Shown piece by piece: positions 43,904 through 52,009 of a stretch of 64,000 bases of DNA. The notes beneath the pieces are model-generated. The model searched no databases, had not been told where the DNA came from, and saw only the letters and a list, made by a program, of their open reading frames with translations. Each line of letters opens with the position of its first letter. The stretch's first letter is position 1. The position numbers were made by a program, and so were the translations under genes. The DNA is from Bacillota bacterium (GTDB taxonomy: Bacteria > Bacillota > Clostridia > Lachnospirales > Lachnospiraceae): positions 1-64,000 of the forward strand of contig JAEZGK010000016.1 of assembly GCA_023437365.1 (NCBI GenBank), in the 5' to 3' direction.

Positions 43904-44447
43904 TCAGTTTCCCCCTGCAAAGTCAGAATGCTTGTCTGACAAGCAGATAGAGCAACCATAAATAACCCAACCCGCATCTATATTAGTTTCTGTTGGAATT
44001 GTCCCACTAGCCTTCATGATTGATCTAGTAATATAATGAACATGATCACCTAAAACCACACCATAGTTGATATCGTTCCACAGAAATAATGTAGCAAACG
44101 CAAGTATCCGTATTTGCATTTACGATAGCTTTCGGCTCAACTATAACTTCCCTATCTATCTGACAAAACTACCAGATCACCTAAGGACAGAACAACATTA
44201 TTGTTCTCTTCATATATAAACGTACAAACTATTATTAGGTTGCGCCTCTTCTACTACTCCATGATGTTATTTTACACGATCTTGTTTTCAAAGCCATCAT
44301 CCTATATATATACAACTTTCGAGCCCGAATAGGGTTCTCCTGTTCTACCCTATCTATTTACAAGAACATAATCTGCAACTATTACCTCATGATCGATAAT
44401 TGCTATCGCAATAGCCAATAGCCGGATATAAATCCGGCCAATCTTCA
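43904..44447 (-). pseudogene. Decayed duplicate linker of the transferase fusion plus unassigned remnant
   Basis: The gap between the fusion gene and the dehydratase gene is not random. On the minus strand 44220-44250 encodes VVEEAQPNNSLYVYI, clearly akin to AVGEAQPNNDLYNKYV of the fusion protein. About 100 bp earlier EQENPIRARKLYIY mirrors EQKNPMAGKKLIFV. Stops and small deletions lie between them. The stretch 43904-44119 is an open but unassigned frame with no ribosome site, probably part of the same wreckage. Confidence 0.65.
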
Positions 44448-46430
44448 TCACATCGCAGTTTTACTATACTCAAGTGCATGGGTACGAAATCTCCGCTGAG
44501 TTGCCCTTTCGACTACTTCCCTCGTCACTACATCGACCTTCGGTCTCTCCGGTAGCTTCAGAGTCTCCGGTATTTCACTGTGATCCACATAGGTAGGTAC
44601 GATTTCCTTGATCATCTTTCGGATATCAGTCGTATCCAGAGTGCAGGCTACACGAAGTGCCTCAATTTGGCTTAAGAAGAGCTCTTCCTCTATCTCCAGT
44701 GGATTGCCGATGAAGATACGGTCATTGTCGGTCTTCTGCATGCCTTCTTCCGACATCAACATCTCTTCATAGAGCTTCTCGCCCGGACGGAGTCCGGTAT
44801 ATTCAACCTTAATATCTACATCCGGTTCGAATCCGGACAGACGGATTAAGTTTCTCGCCAGATCCGCTATCCTGACCGGCTCACCCATATCGAGGACAAA
44901 GATTTCACCGCCCTTGGCATAAGCTCCTGCCTGAAGCACCAGGGTGACAGCCTCAGGTATGGTCATGAAGTAGCGAATAATATCAGGATGGGTTACGGTC
45001 ACCGGTCCGCCCCCTTCAATCTGCTTTCTGAATAAAGGGATAACACTACCGTTCGACCCCAGTACATTGCCAAATCTAACAGCCACATACTCCGTATGGG
45101 AACGTTTATTATAGGTCTGGATGATCATCTCACAGATACGCTTGGAGGCACCCATCACATTCGTAGGATTGACAGCTTTGTCTGTGGAAATCATGACAAA
45201 GCGTTTGGCTCCGCATAGGTCTGCGGCGATTACTGTATTCAGTGTGCCGAGTACATTATTCTTAATCGCTTCCATCGGACTGTCTTCCATTAGCGGTACA
45301 TGCTTGTGAGCAGCTGCATGATAGATGATATCCGGGCGGTACTTGCGGAAGATGGTTTTAAGACTGATAATATCACGTACTGTCGCAATGAGAACCACCA
45401 GATTCAGCTCCGGATGGGTTCTCTTCAGCTCCTGCTGAATCTCATACGCATTGTTCTCATAATTATCTAGGATGATCAACTGTCTCGGCCCATGCTGCGC
45501 AATCTGTCTGCAAAGCTCACTGCCGATGGAACCTCCCCCACCGGTGACCAGGCATACTTTGCCCTGTACATAGTCCATGATAGAATCAAGATCTGCCTTG
45601 ATTGGCTCTCTGCCAAGCAAATCCTCGATATCGACCTTACGCAATTTATGGACTGACACCTCACCATTCATCAGCTGATAGATGCCGGGCAGAATTCGAA
45701 GCTCGCACTTGGTCTTCTTACAGATACTGACGAGTTCACTGATGGTCTTTTTGGATACAGATGGAATGGCAATGATAATCTCATCGATATGGTACTCCTC
45801 TGCACAAGTGACGATGTCCTCTCTGGTTCCGACGATCTTAGCGCCGTTCATAAAACGGCCCTGCTTCTCCTTGGCATCATCGATGATACATCTGACCTTG
45901 GAGTTATTGACATGCTCACTATCCTGAATTTCTTTCAGGATGACACTGGCAGCTGCTCCGGCTCCGACCATCATGATGTTTCTGGGTGCTTTGCGCGTGT
46001 CCATTCTATGTAAATACATGCGCGCCAGGCGATAGGAAAAACGATTTGCCAAGGTCAGCAAAAATAAAATCGATCCATAATTAATATAATAGCCGCGAGG
46101 AACCTTCAGTCCTAATACTGACATGCCTGTAAATACCAAGAGAGAGCACAGGATACTAGCTCCGAAGAGATTTTGCAGCTCGGTAGCACCTGCATAGCTC
46201 CACAGACTGTGATACATCTTGAATATGTAGAAAATCGTCACCGTAAGAAGGATATTTATGATTACATAACGATCCACTGAGGAACGATATGCCGGGAGGA
46301 TACTTTTATAGACCAGATCGAAACGCACCAGTAGTGCCCCGTAGCTGGATAATATGATCACCAAGATGTCAATCGCCAAGAGCATTAACTTCTTATAGGT
46401 TAAGTGTCCGTTTTTAATATTCTTTATCAT
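44448..46430 (-). CDS. FlaA1/CapD/PglF-type UDP-GlcNAc 4,6-dehydratase
   Basis: A 660-residue membrane enzyme: four helices in residues 12-125, a CoA-binding-like Rossmann domain (MMVGAGAAASVILKEI), and an extended SDR domain with CLVTGGGGSIGSELCRQI, FVMISTDKAVNPTNVMGASKR (Met replaces the usual Tyr, as in large WbpM/PglF dehydratases, with Lys kept) and GSVIPLFRKQIEGGGPVTVTHPDI. It converts UDP-GlcNAc to the 4-keto-6-deoxy sugar used for FucNAc/QuiNAc-type residues. No PglE-type aminotransferase gene is near. It is the first gene of the minus-strand polymer operon; GGGAGGTTACAA precedes the ATG. Confidence 0.93.
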   Translation of the reverse strand: MIKNIKNGHLTYKKLMLLAIDILVIILSSYGALLVRFDLVYKSILPAYRSSVDRYVIINILLTVTIFYIFKMYHSLWSYAGATELQNLFGASILCSLLVFTGMSVLGLKVPRGYYINYGSILFLLTLANRFSYRLARMYLHRMDTRKAPRNIMMVGAGAAASVILKEIQDSEHVNNSKVRCIIDDAKEKQGRFMNGAKIVGTREDIVTCAEEYHIDEIIIAIPSVSKKTISELVSICKKTKCELRILPGIYQLMNGEVSVHKLRKVDIEDLLGREPIKADLDSIMDYVQGKVCLVTGGGGSIGSELCRQIAQHGPRQLIILDNYENNAYEIQQELKRTHPELNLVVLIATVRDIISLKTIFRKYRPDIIYHAAAHKHVPLMEDSPMEAIKNNVLGTLNTVIAADLCGAKRFVMISTDKAVNPTNVMGASKRICEMIIQTYNKRSHTEYVAVRFGNVLGSNGSVIPLFRKQIEGGGPVTVTHPDIIRYFMTIPEAVTLVLQAGAYAKGGEIFVLDMGEPVRIADLARNLIRLSGFEPDVDIKVEYTGLRPGEKLYEEMLMSEEGMQKTDNDRIFIGNPLEIEEELFLSQIEALRVACTLDTTDIRKMIKEIVPTYVDHSEIPETLKLPERPKVDVVTREVVERATQRRFRTHALEYSKTAM

Positions 46431-46492
46431 TTGTAACCTCCCTTCGATCCATGGATTATTACTTATAATACATATAGGTGATGATTTAGAGC

Positions 46493-46571
46493 GTAAAAAT
46501 AAGAATCAAGAAGAAGCCTCCTTGCATTCCCCGAACCTGGTTCCATTCCTGCAAAGACTTCCTCTGATTCT
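46493..46571 (-). terminator. Attenuator-like terminator in the polysaccharide leader
   Basis: On the minus strand a stem pairs AGAATCA with TGATTCT, then a nine-pair extension (GAGGAAGTC with GGCTTCTTC), TTGCA with TGCAA, and an inner GAAC/GTTC hairpin. It is followed directly by TTATTTTTA. It lies between the promoter and the first gene, so it must be passed for the operon to be expressed. Confidence 0.75.
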
Positions 46572-46643
46572 CTACCTAGCTATTAACATTACTTTCATAG
46601 TAATGAAGTAAATCATCTCGTTACTTGAAGTATTTGTATTCAT
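46572..46643 (-). CDS. Leader peptide of the polysaccharide operon (23 aa)
   Basis: ATG at 46643 is preceded by AGGGGGAATTACTT and encodes MNTNTSSNEMIYFITMKVML and three more residues; the TAG ends at 46572, one base before the attenuator stem begins at 46571. A ribosome ending here would cover the 5' arm of the terminator. No run of a single regulatory amino acid is obvious. Confidence 0.55.
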   Translation of the reverse strand: MNTNTSSNEMIYFITMKVMLIAR

Positions 46644-46883
46644 AAGTAATTCCCCCTGCAGTTTTCAGTATAAAAATAAGCATATTGATTATTCTCCCCA
46701 TAATCAACTGCCTCTCGTAAGTATAACCCAGATGTAAATATATGTCCTTACCAGATAATCCTTAACATCTTATACTTGCTTGACTGCTAATCTCCCTTTA
46801 TACAACCACAAAACGCATCGATTCGTTTCAATTGGACTCTTTTGTCTATTTCGTATTACAATCAACGACGTCTCTGATTTATA

Positions 46884-46912
46884 ATTATATATCCAGAATT
46901 TTTCCAAGTCAA
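46884..46912 (-). promoter_or_regulatory. Promoter of the polysaccharide biosynthesis operon
   Basis: TTGACT (46907-46912) and TATAAT (46884-46889), 17 bp apart, on the minus strand. The predicted start near 46877 leaves a leader of about 447 nt before the dehydratase gene. The leader holds a small hairpin (CATTACT/AGTAATG), the 23-codon frame and the attenuator. Confidence 0.75.
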
Positions 46913-47063
46913 TAAATATTAACATATTGTGACAATTTTGTTGAATTCTTACATGTAAAATTTTATTTAAAATTTGTACTTTTTGCAATAATCAGCAAAA
47001 TTATGATAAACCCCACTGCTTCCAAATAGATTATTATCTATATATTTAACCAAAATGTACAAA

Positions 47064-47108
47064 AAGTGTAAATTAAGTAATAATATACACTTAATTTACA
47101 CTTTTTTT
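47064..47108. terminator. mgtC terminator (bidirectional)
   Basis: AAAAAGTGTAAATTAAGT and ACTTAATTTACACTTTTT form a perfect 18-bp stem with a 10-nt AT loop and T-runs on both strands. It insulates the mgtC/truA unit from the polysaccharide promoter. Confidence 0.88.
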
Positions 47109-47155
47109 ATTCGTCAATTTCTACAATGATTTTTTTACAAATGGTATTACTAATA

Positions 47156-47905
47156 CTAAATCTCTTCTGCGAAGGAAACTCCATCAATAGCACATACTTT
47201 TGTAACAACATCCAATCTTAGCTTTTTTTCCTTCATCCGAAGAGTCATGATCGCTGCTGTAGGAGCATTTGAGTTGACACTCGGTTTCACCATCTCAATA
47301 TTTTCAATGCTCGCCATGCTGCCCTTCATCGTATCCAGCACTGTAGACATTGAAGCCGTCCTGTCAAATTCTACATAGATATCCAACACCTTAGACTTCG
47401 AAAGCATATTGTTATCCAATCTGTGTAGGACTACTGTCGAGAAGAAGATCAGGATACATCCTACAACTGCTGCCTTATAGAAGCCGATACCGATTGCAAG
47501 TCCCATACATGCGGTTGCCCACAACCCCGCTGCCGTAGTCAGACCTTTTACCTGATGTCGTCCGGTTACGATGATCGTTCCCGCTCCCAGAAAACCGATA
47601 CCGGAGATGACCTGTGCTCCAAGTCTAGTGGGATCGCTGACACCGTAAGTCTCATATACATACTGATTGGTAAGAATCGCCAATGTCGAACCAAGGCAGA
47701 CCAGGATATGTGTGCGCAGTCCTGCCGGTCTTCCGGCCCTGCCTCGCTCAAATCCGATGATCCCGCCGCATAGGATCGCCATTACCAGGCGAAGGATGAT
47801 TGATGTATCGTTCACGGTACTTAGATTCGTAGAGAAATCAAACATCTTCTCTCGTTCCCTCCTCTTCTTCCAGAATATCATCGGTATCCTCATGCCAAAG
47901 AGCAT
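47156..47905 (-). CDS. mgtC: MgtC/SapB family membrane protein
   Basis: A 249-residue protein with the MgtC/SapB core: LRLVMAILCGGIIGFERGRAGRPAGLRTHILVCLGS, then GAGTIIV and GLTTAAGLWATACMGLAIGIG, five helices in all, and a C-terminal ACT-like domain (about 170-249). Family members affect magnesium homeostasis and ATP synthase control in some bacteria. The start may be 47905 or, closer to relatives, the ATG at 47845 (MFDFSTNLS) with GAGGAGGG 12 bases ahead. It sits 20 bp behind truA, presumably co-transcribed. Confidence 0.9.
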   Translation of the reverse strand: MLFGMRIPMIFWKKRREREKMFDFSTNLSTVNDTSIILRLVMAILCGGIIGFERGRAGRPAGLRTHILVCLGSTLAILTNQYVYETYGVSDPTRLGAQVISGIGFLGAGTIIVTGRHQVKGLTTAAGLWATACMGLAIGIGFYKAAVVGCILIFFSTVVLHRLDNNMLSKSKVLDIYVEFDRTASMSTVLDTMKGSMASIENIEMVKPSVNSNAPTAAIMTLRMKEKKLRLDVVTKVCAIDGVSFAEEI

Positions 47906-47924
47906 TCTACTACCCTAGACATTC

Positions 47925-48662
47925 TTAATTGTATTCTATCTTAACCAGGGTTAAGCCCTGGGCCGGTGCAGTCGGTCCTGCCAGACTGCGGTCTCGCCCT
48001 TCCAGCATGGCCAGAACCGTTTCCGGAGGATAAGCTCCTCTCCCTACCTCCAGAAGCGTACCCGCGATAATTCGTATCATATTATAAAGAAATCCACTGC
48101 CCGTGACCGTAATCGTGATCCTATCCCCGACTTTGTCCACCTCCAGCTGATAGATGGTTCTTACCGTATCCAGTGCCTGGGTCTTCACGGAACAGAAGCT
48201 CTTATAGTCATGCTCACCAATGAAATAGGAAGCAGCCTCCTGCATCAGCGTAACATCCAAAGCATAATAGATATAGCTTGAATAGAAACGCTCTGTCGGT
48301 AAGGCGATCCGTCGATTCAGAATACGATATTCATAGGTCTTCCTGCTGACACATCTTCTCGGATGAAAATCAGCCTCTACCTCCTCGGAGCTTTGCACCC
48401 GGATATCCTCCGGAAGGTGCTGATTCACTGCCTGTGCTATCTTCTGTGCAGGTATCCTGCTCTCCGTGTCAAAGACTGCTACATTGCCCAGGGCATGGAC
48501 CCCGGAATCCGTCCTACTGGCACCGATCACTGTAATCTCTTCCCCCAGCAGCTCAGATAACGCACGGTTTAGTTCCGCTTCTACCGTAGGCTCCCCCGGC
48601 TGCAGCTGCCAGCCACAATATTGTGTTCCATCATAAGCTATTATGAGTTTAATTCTTTTCAT
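47925..48662 (-). CDS. truA: tRNA pseudouridine(38-40) synthase TruA
   Basis: A 245-residue TruA: YDGTQYCGWQLQPGEPTVEAELNRAL, catalytic Asp in GASRTDSGVHALGN, FHPRRCVSRKTYEYRILN and a C-terminal FLYNMIRIIAGTLLEVGRG. It isomerises uridines in the tRNA anticodon arm. In many Firmicutes it is followed by rplM-rpsI; here mgtC and the 23-kb polysaccharide locus come between. GAGAGCCTGAT precedes the ATG. Confidence 0.96.
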   Translation of the reverse strand: MKRIKLIIAYDGTQYCGWQLQPGEPTVEAELNRALSELLGEEITVIGASRTDSGVHALGNVAVFDTESRIPAQKIAQAVNQHLPEDIRVQSSEEVEADFHPRRCVSRKTYEYRILNRRIALPTERFYSSYIYYALDVTLMQEAASYFIGEHDYKSFCSVKTQALDTVRTIYQLEVDKVGDRITITVTGSGFLYNMIRIIAGTLLEVGRGAYPPETVLAMLEGRDRSLAGPTAPAQGLTLVKIEYN

Positions 48663-48671
48663 ATCAGGCTC

Positions 48672-48811
48672 TCTTTACATAAGACTTTCTTTATATCAGA
48701 CTATCTTTACAGCAGACTATCTTTACAGCAGACTGTCATTACAGCAGATTGTATTTCTATCAAACTGTCTTTTTATCAAACTTTACAACAAACCATCTTT
48801 ACATCAAACCA
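48672..48811. repeat. Degenerate 16-bp tandem repeat, about 9 units
   Basis: Units of TCTTTACAGCAGACTA type start at 48672, 48688, 48704, 48720, 48736, 48752 and 48768, then two 14-bp units (from 48768 and 48782) and a last 16-bp one at 48796. Identity falls off toward the ends. It lies in the ecfT-truA gap beside cloverleaf element B. Confidence 0.85.
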
Positions 48812-48828
48812 TCCATAATTAGGATGAT

Positions 48829-48943
48829 GAAAGTATCAGACTGTGCGCAGCACAGTTCCGGGTGACATATCTTGCTATGCAAGCTTGCTTGTAATAGCAA
48901 GATATGTCATACGAAAAGGCTCCGCAGGAGCTTTGACACTTTC
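48829..48943. repeat. 115-bp cloverleaf palindromic element, copy B
   Basis: Terminal GAAAGTATCA / TGACACTTTC, then arms CTGTGC-GCA-GCACAG (48841-48855), a central arm with a perfect 14-bp stem (GACATATCTTGCTA / TAGCAAGATATGTC) around GCAAGCTTGCTTG, and AAGGCTCC-GCA-GGAGCTTT. It aligns with the reverse complement of 10070-10186, with stem changes that keep pairing. Confidence 0.85.
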
Positions 48944-48962
48944 GTTTATATTATATAACGAT

Positions 48963-49775
48963 TTACAGGAAGACTTTCTCCAATATCTTAACACCGGCAA
49001 TTGCTCCCAGATAAAGCAGCATCACCGCATACGCTGCGAAATCCCTGCTTTGATAACGTAGGGGCTTCATCTTGGTTCGCCCGTCACCGCCGCGGTAGCA
49101 TCTCGCTTCCATGGCCATCGCCAAATCATTTGCCCTTCGGAAGGCAGAAATGAATAAAGGCACCAGCAAAGGGATCAGGCTCTTGGCTCTCTTCAGTATG
49201 CCGCCGCTCTCAAAATCTGCTCCTCTGGCCATCTGAGCCTTCATGATCTTATCTGTCTCTTCCAACAAGATTGGAATAAAGCGCAATGCAATTGACATCA
49301 TCATCGCGATCTCATGAACGGGTACCTTGATGCGCTTCAAGGGCTTTAATACCTTCTCCAGCCCGTCCGTCAGCTGATTCGGCGTTGTTGTCAAGGTCAT
49401 CAGCGAAGAGCCTATGATCAGATAGATCAGACGCAGTGCCATAGCAGCCGAATTCAGCAAGCCTTCCTTGGTAATCTTAAATATCCCGTACTGCAGGATA
49501 GGATCACCCGGTGTTAGGAACATATTAAAGACCACAGTAAAAAGCAACAGTATAATAATTGCCTTTAAGCCTTTCATAATATATCGGAAAGGTACCTTGG
49601 ACAGCTTAATGATAGCATATAGAAATGCTGTCACCACGATGTATCCATATAAAGTTCGAAACAGGAACAGGGATACGATAAAAGCAAAGGTTCCGATCAG
49701 CTTTACTCTGGGATCCAGCCTGTGTAATATCGAATTGCTTGGGTAGTATTGTCCAATCGTAATATCTCTAATCAT
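48963..49775 (-). CDS. ecfT: ECF transporter transmembrane protein EcfT
   Basis: A 270-residue membrane subunit: LHRLDPRVKLIGTFAFIVSLF and the coupling motifs MARGADFESGG (Ala-Arg-Gly) and AMEARCYRGGDGRT near the end. It links the two ATPases to substrate-specific S subunits that bring in vitamins or metals; none is encoded here. Third gene of the ecfA1-ecfA2-ecfT group, a fixed partner of the alpha operon in Firmicutes. Confidence 0.95.
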   Translation of the reverse strand: MIRDITIGQYYPSNSILHRLDPRVKLIGTFAFIVSLFLFRTLYGYIVVTAFLYAIIKLSKVPFRYIMKGLKAIIILLLFTVVFNMFLTPGDPILQYGIFKITKEGLLNSAAMALRLIYLIIGSSLMTLTTTPNQLTDGLEKVLKPLKRIKVPVHEIAMMMSIALRFIPILLEETDKIMKAQMARGADFESGGILKRAKSLIPLLVPLFISAFRRANDLAMAMEARCYRGGDGRTKMKPLRYQSRDFAAYAVMLLYLGAIAGVKILEKVFL

Positions 49776-49827
49776 AATATACTCACTTCCTCTATTATAC
49801 CTCTATGTGAAAATAGTTCTTTTTATT

Positions 49828-50682
49828 TCATCGAAAGAGTCTTAGAATCTCATCCTTTGCTTCCGCTACCGTCGTTACATCGGTCTTTACCGGATAGCCT
49901 TTCTCCTTCAGCGCGTTCATCACATAGGTAACCTGTGGCGCTGCAAGATGCATTTGCTCCAGCTCCTTATAATGAGCAAAAACCTCCTTGGTGGATTGCT
50001 GCAATACCAGCTGCCCCTTATTCATAACAAACAGCCTGTCAGCATAATTCGCTACATCCTCCATACTATGGGTAACCAGGATGATGGTAATGCCGCTCTC
50101 CTGATGAAGCTTCTCTATCTGCTCCAGGATATCGTCCCTTCCCTTCGGGTCCAGGCCTGCAGTCGGCTCATCCAGGATCAATACCTCCGGCTTCATGGCA
50201 AGTACGCCTGCGATGGCAACTCTTCTCTTCTGTCCTCCGGACAGTTCAAAGGGAGAGGCATCCAGTAAATTATCTCCGATGCCTACCATCTTCAGTGCCT
50301 CATAGGTACGAAGCTCACATTCCAGCTTATCCAATCCGAGATTCGTCGGCCCGAACATGACATCCTTGAAGACTGTGGTTTCAAAGAGCTGATGCTCCGG
50401 GTATTGGAACACCAGACCCACCTTACTCCGCAGCTCCCTCAGCTTATATGCCGGGTCATAAATATCCTGTCCGTTATAATAAATCTGTCCGCCGGTTGCC
50501 TTTACCAGACCGTTCATATGCTGGATCAGCGTGGATTTCCCGGAACCCGTATGCCCGATCAGTCCGATGAATTCTCCCTGATTGATGGTAAAGCTGATAT
50601 CCTTCAGCGCATGTCTGGAAAATGCGGTTCCGCCGTTATAGATATAATTAACCTTATCAAATATGATCTGCAATATTTTCAC
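49828..50682 (-). CDS. ecfA2: ECF transporter ATPase EcfA2
   Basis: A 284-residue ATPase: Walker A GHTGSGKSTL, Q-loop VFQYPEHQLFETT, signature LSGGQKRRVAIAG, Walker B LILDEPTAGLDPKG, H-loop VTHSMEDVA. It pairs with EcfA1. The longest frame starts with GTG at 50682, but a TTG at 50673 has the better placed AGGTGAAAATA, so the N-terminus may be MQIIFDKVNYIY. Confidence 0.95.
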   Translation of the reverse strand: MKILQIIFDKVNYIYNGGTAFSRHALKDISFTINQGEFIGLIGHTGSGKSTLIQHMNGLVKATGGQIYYNGQDIYDPAYKLRELRSKVGLVFQYPEHQLFETTVFKDVMFGPTNLGLDKLECELRTYEALKMVGIGDNLLDASPFELSGGQKRRVAIAGVLAMKPEVLILDEPTAGLDPKGRDDILEQIEKLHQESGITIILVTHSMEDVANYADRLFVMNKGQLVLQQSTKEVFAHYKELEQMHLAAPQVTYVMNALKEKGYPVKTDVTTVAEAKDEILRLFR

Positions 50683-50723
50683 CTACTTCTCTGTAATCCT
50701 ACAATTCTCTGGTGCCGTAATGG

Positions 50724-51581
50724 TTAAGCCCTTCTGAGGGCTACGAGTGCTTCCAGCAGTTCCTCCACAGTCAGAATGCCGGGAGGCAGTGCTAACCCTT
50801 CTTTATCCAATTCATAGGCCAGCTCCGTCACCTGGGGTACATCCATACGGTACGCTTTGATTTCCTCTACTCTGGAGAAAATCTCTCTGGGTGTGCCCTG
50901 CATGACCAGATGTCCATGCTCCATCACAAATACTTTATCCGCATTGGTAACCTCATCCATATGATGGGTGATTAAGATTACCGTAACATTCTCCTTCCGA
51001 TTCAATTCCCGGATTGTAGCGATTACTTCCTTGCGGCCATTCGGATCCAGCATCGCAGTTGGCTCATCCAGTACAATACATTTCGGCTTCATTGCCATAA
51101 TTCCTGCGATTGCCACTCTCTGCTTCTGTCCTCCGGACAGCTTGTTCGGTGAGGAGTGTCGGAATTCCAGCATGCCGACTGCTTCCAGGCTCTGTTCCAC
51201 CCGTTGCCAGATCTCTTCAGACGGAATTCCCAGATTCTCCGGTCCAAACCCAACATCCTCTTCCACAACGTTGGCGATGATCTGGTTATCGGGATTCTGG
51301 AACACCATACCTGCGGTCTGTCTGACCTCCCACAGGTTCTTCTCCTCCGAGGTATTCAGTCCGTTCACCCACACACTACCCTCCGTCGGATACAGAATCG
51401 CATTGATATGCTTAGCAAGGGTGGATTTTCCGGAACCGTTTGCCCCCAGAATTGCTATAAATTCTCCCTTGTTCACATCCATGCTGACCTGATCTATTGC
51501 CTTATTAATCGACTCCACGTTGCCGTCTTCATCGCGTCTGATATATTCAAATGATAAATCCTTAACCTTAACCATTTCCAT
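50724..51581 (-). CDS. ecfA1: ECF transporter ATPase EcfA1
   Basis: A 285-residue ATPase: Walker A GANGSGKSTLAKHIN, Q-loop VFQNPDNQIIAN, signature LSGGQKQRVAIAG, Walker B IVLDEPTAMLDPNG, H-loop ITHHMDEVT. A GAGGCATCACA precedes the ATG. It begins the ecf unit after a 428-bp gap from rplQ and a strong terminator, so it needs its own promoter; a TATAAT with a weak -35 lies near 51690 on the minus strand. Confidence 0.95.
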   Translation of the reverse strand: MEMVKVKDLSFEYIRRDEDGNVESINKAIDQVSMDVNKGEFIAILGANGSGKSTLAKHINAILYPTEGSVWVNGLNTSEEKNLWEVRQTAGMVFQNPDNQIIANVVEEDVGFGPENLGIPSEEIWQRVEQSLEAVGMLEFRHSSPNKLSGGQKQRVAIAGIMAMKPKCIVLDEPTAMLDPNGRKEVIATIRELNRKENVTVILITHHMDEVTNADKVFVMEHGHLVMQGTPREIFSRVEEIKAYRMDVPQVTELAYELDKEGLALPPGILTVEELLEALVALRRA

Positions 51582-51954
51582 TGTGATGCCTCATTTCAGA
51601 TAATTTACTATGTGTCCCATTGTTACATATTTATATCGTAAATGCAATATATGATTCGCCCAAACCTTGCTATGACGGTATTCATTATAACTCATAAATC
51701 ACAAAAACAAAATATAAATTTTATAACGAGCCTTACAAGGTTTCTTATCCATCTGTTTCTGAATACATTGTAGCTGAGGATAGGTATTCGGTTGACGAGC
51801 GAAAGAAGTATTTCTGACTGCTGTTAAAGCCAACAGCTATGCAGTGAGTATGAGCCTATAAATATGGAGTTTCCGTACTGCTGCCGGTCTGAGGGAAGGA
51901 TCCTCCCGCGTATTTTGAAAAGCACTGGGACTACAGTAGCTACTGCTTATTACG

Positions 51955-51985
51955 TCAAAAAGGGACGCACAGTGTGCGTCCCTTT
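51955..51985 (-). terminator. rplQ (alpha operon) terminator
   Basis: AAAGGGACGCAC and GTGCGTCCCTTT form a perfect 12-bp stem with a 3-nt loop, followed by TTTTTGACG on the minus strand. The remaining 51582-51954 shows no other supported feature besides a weak promoter. Confidence 0.9.
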
Positions 51986-52009
51986 AAATGCTTCTTATAA
52001 AGCTATGGA

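Noticed and set aside
46770..46988. 72-codon frame upstream of the polysaccharide operon
   Set aside because: Lies over the consensus promoter TTGACT/TATAAT, lacks a Shine-Dalgarno, and has no recognisable domain.
48672..48811. CRISPR array
   Set aside because: Period of 16 bp with no spacers and steadily drifting units; a degenerate tandem repeat.
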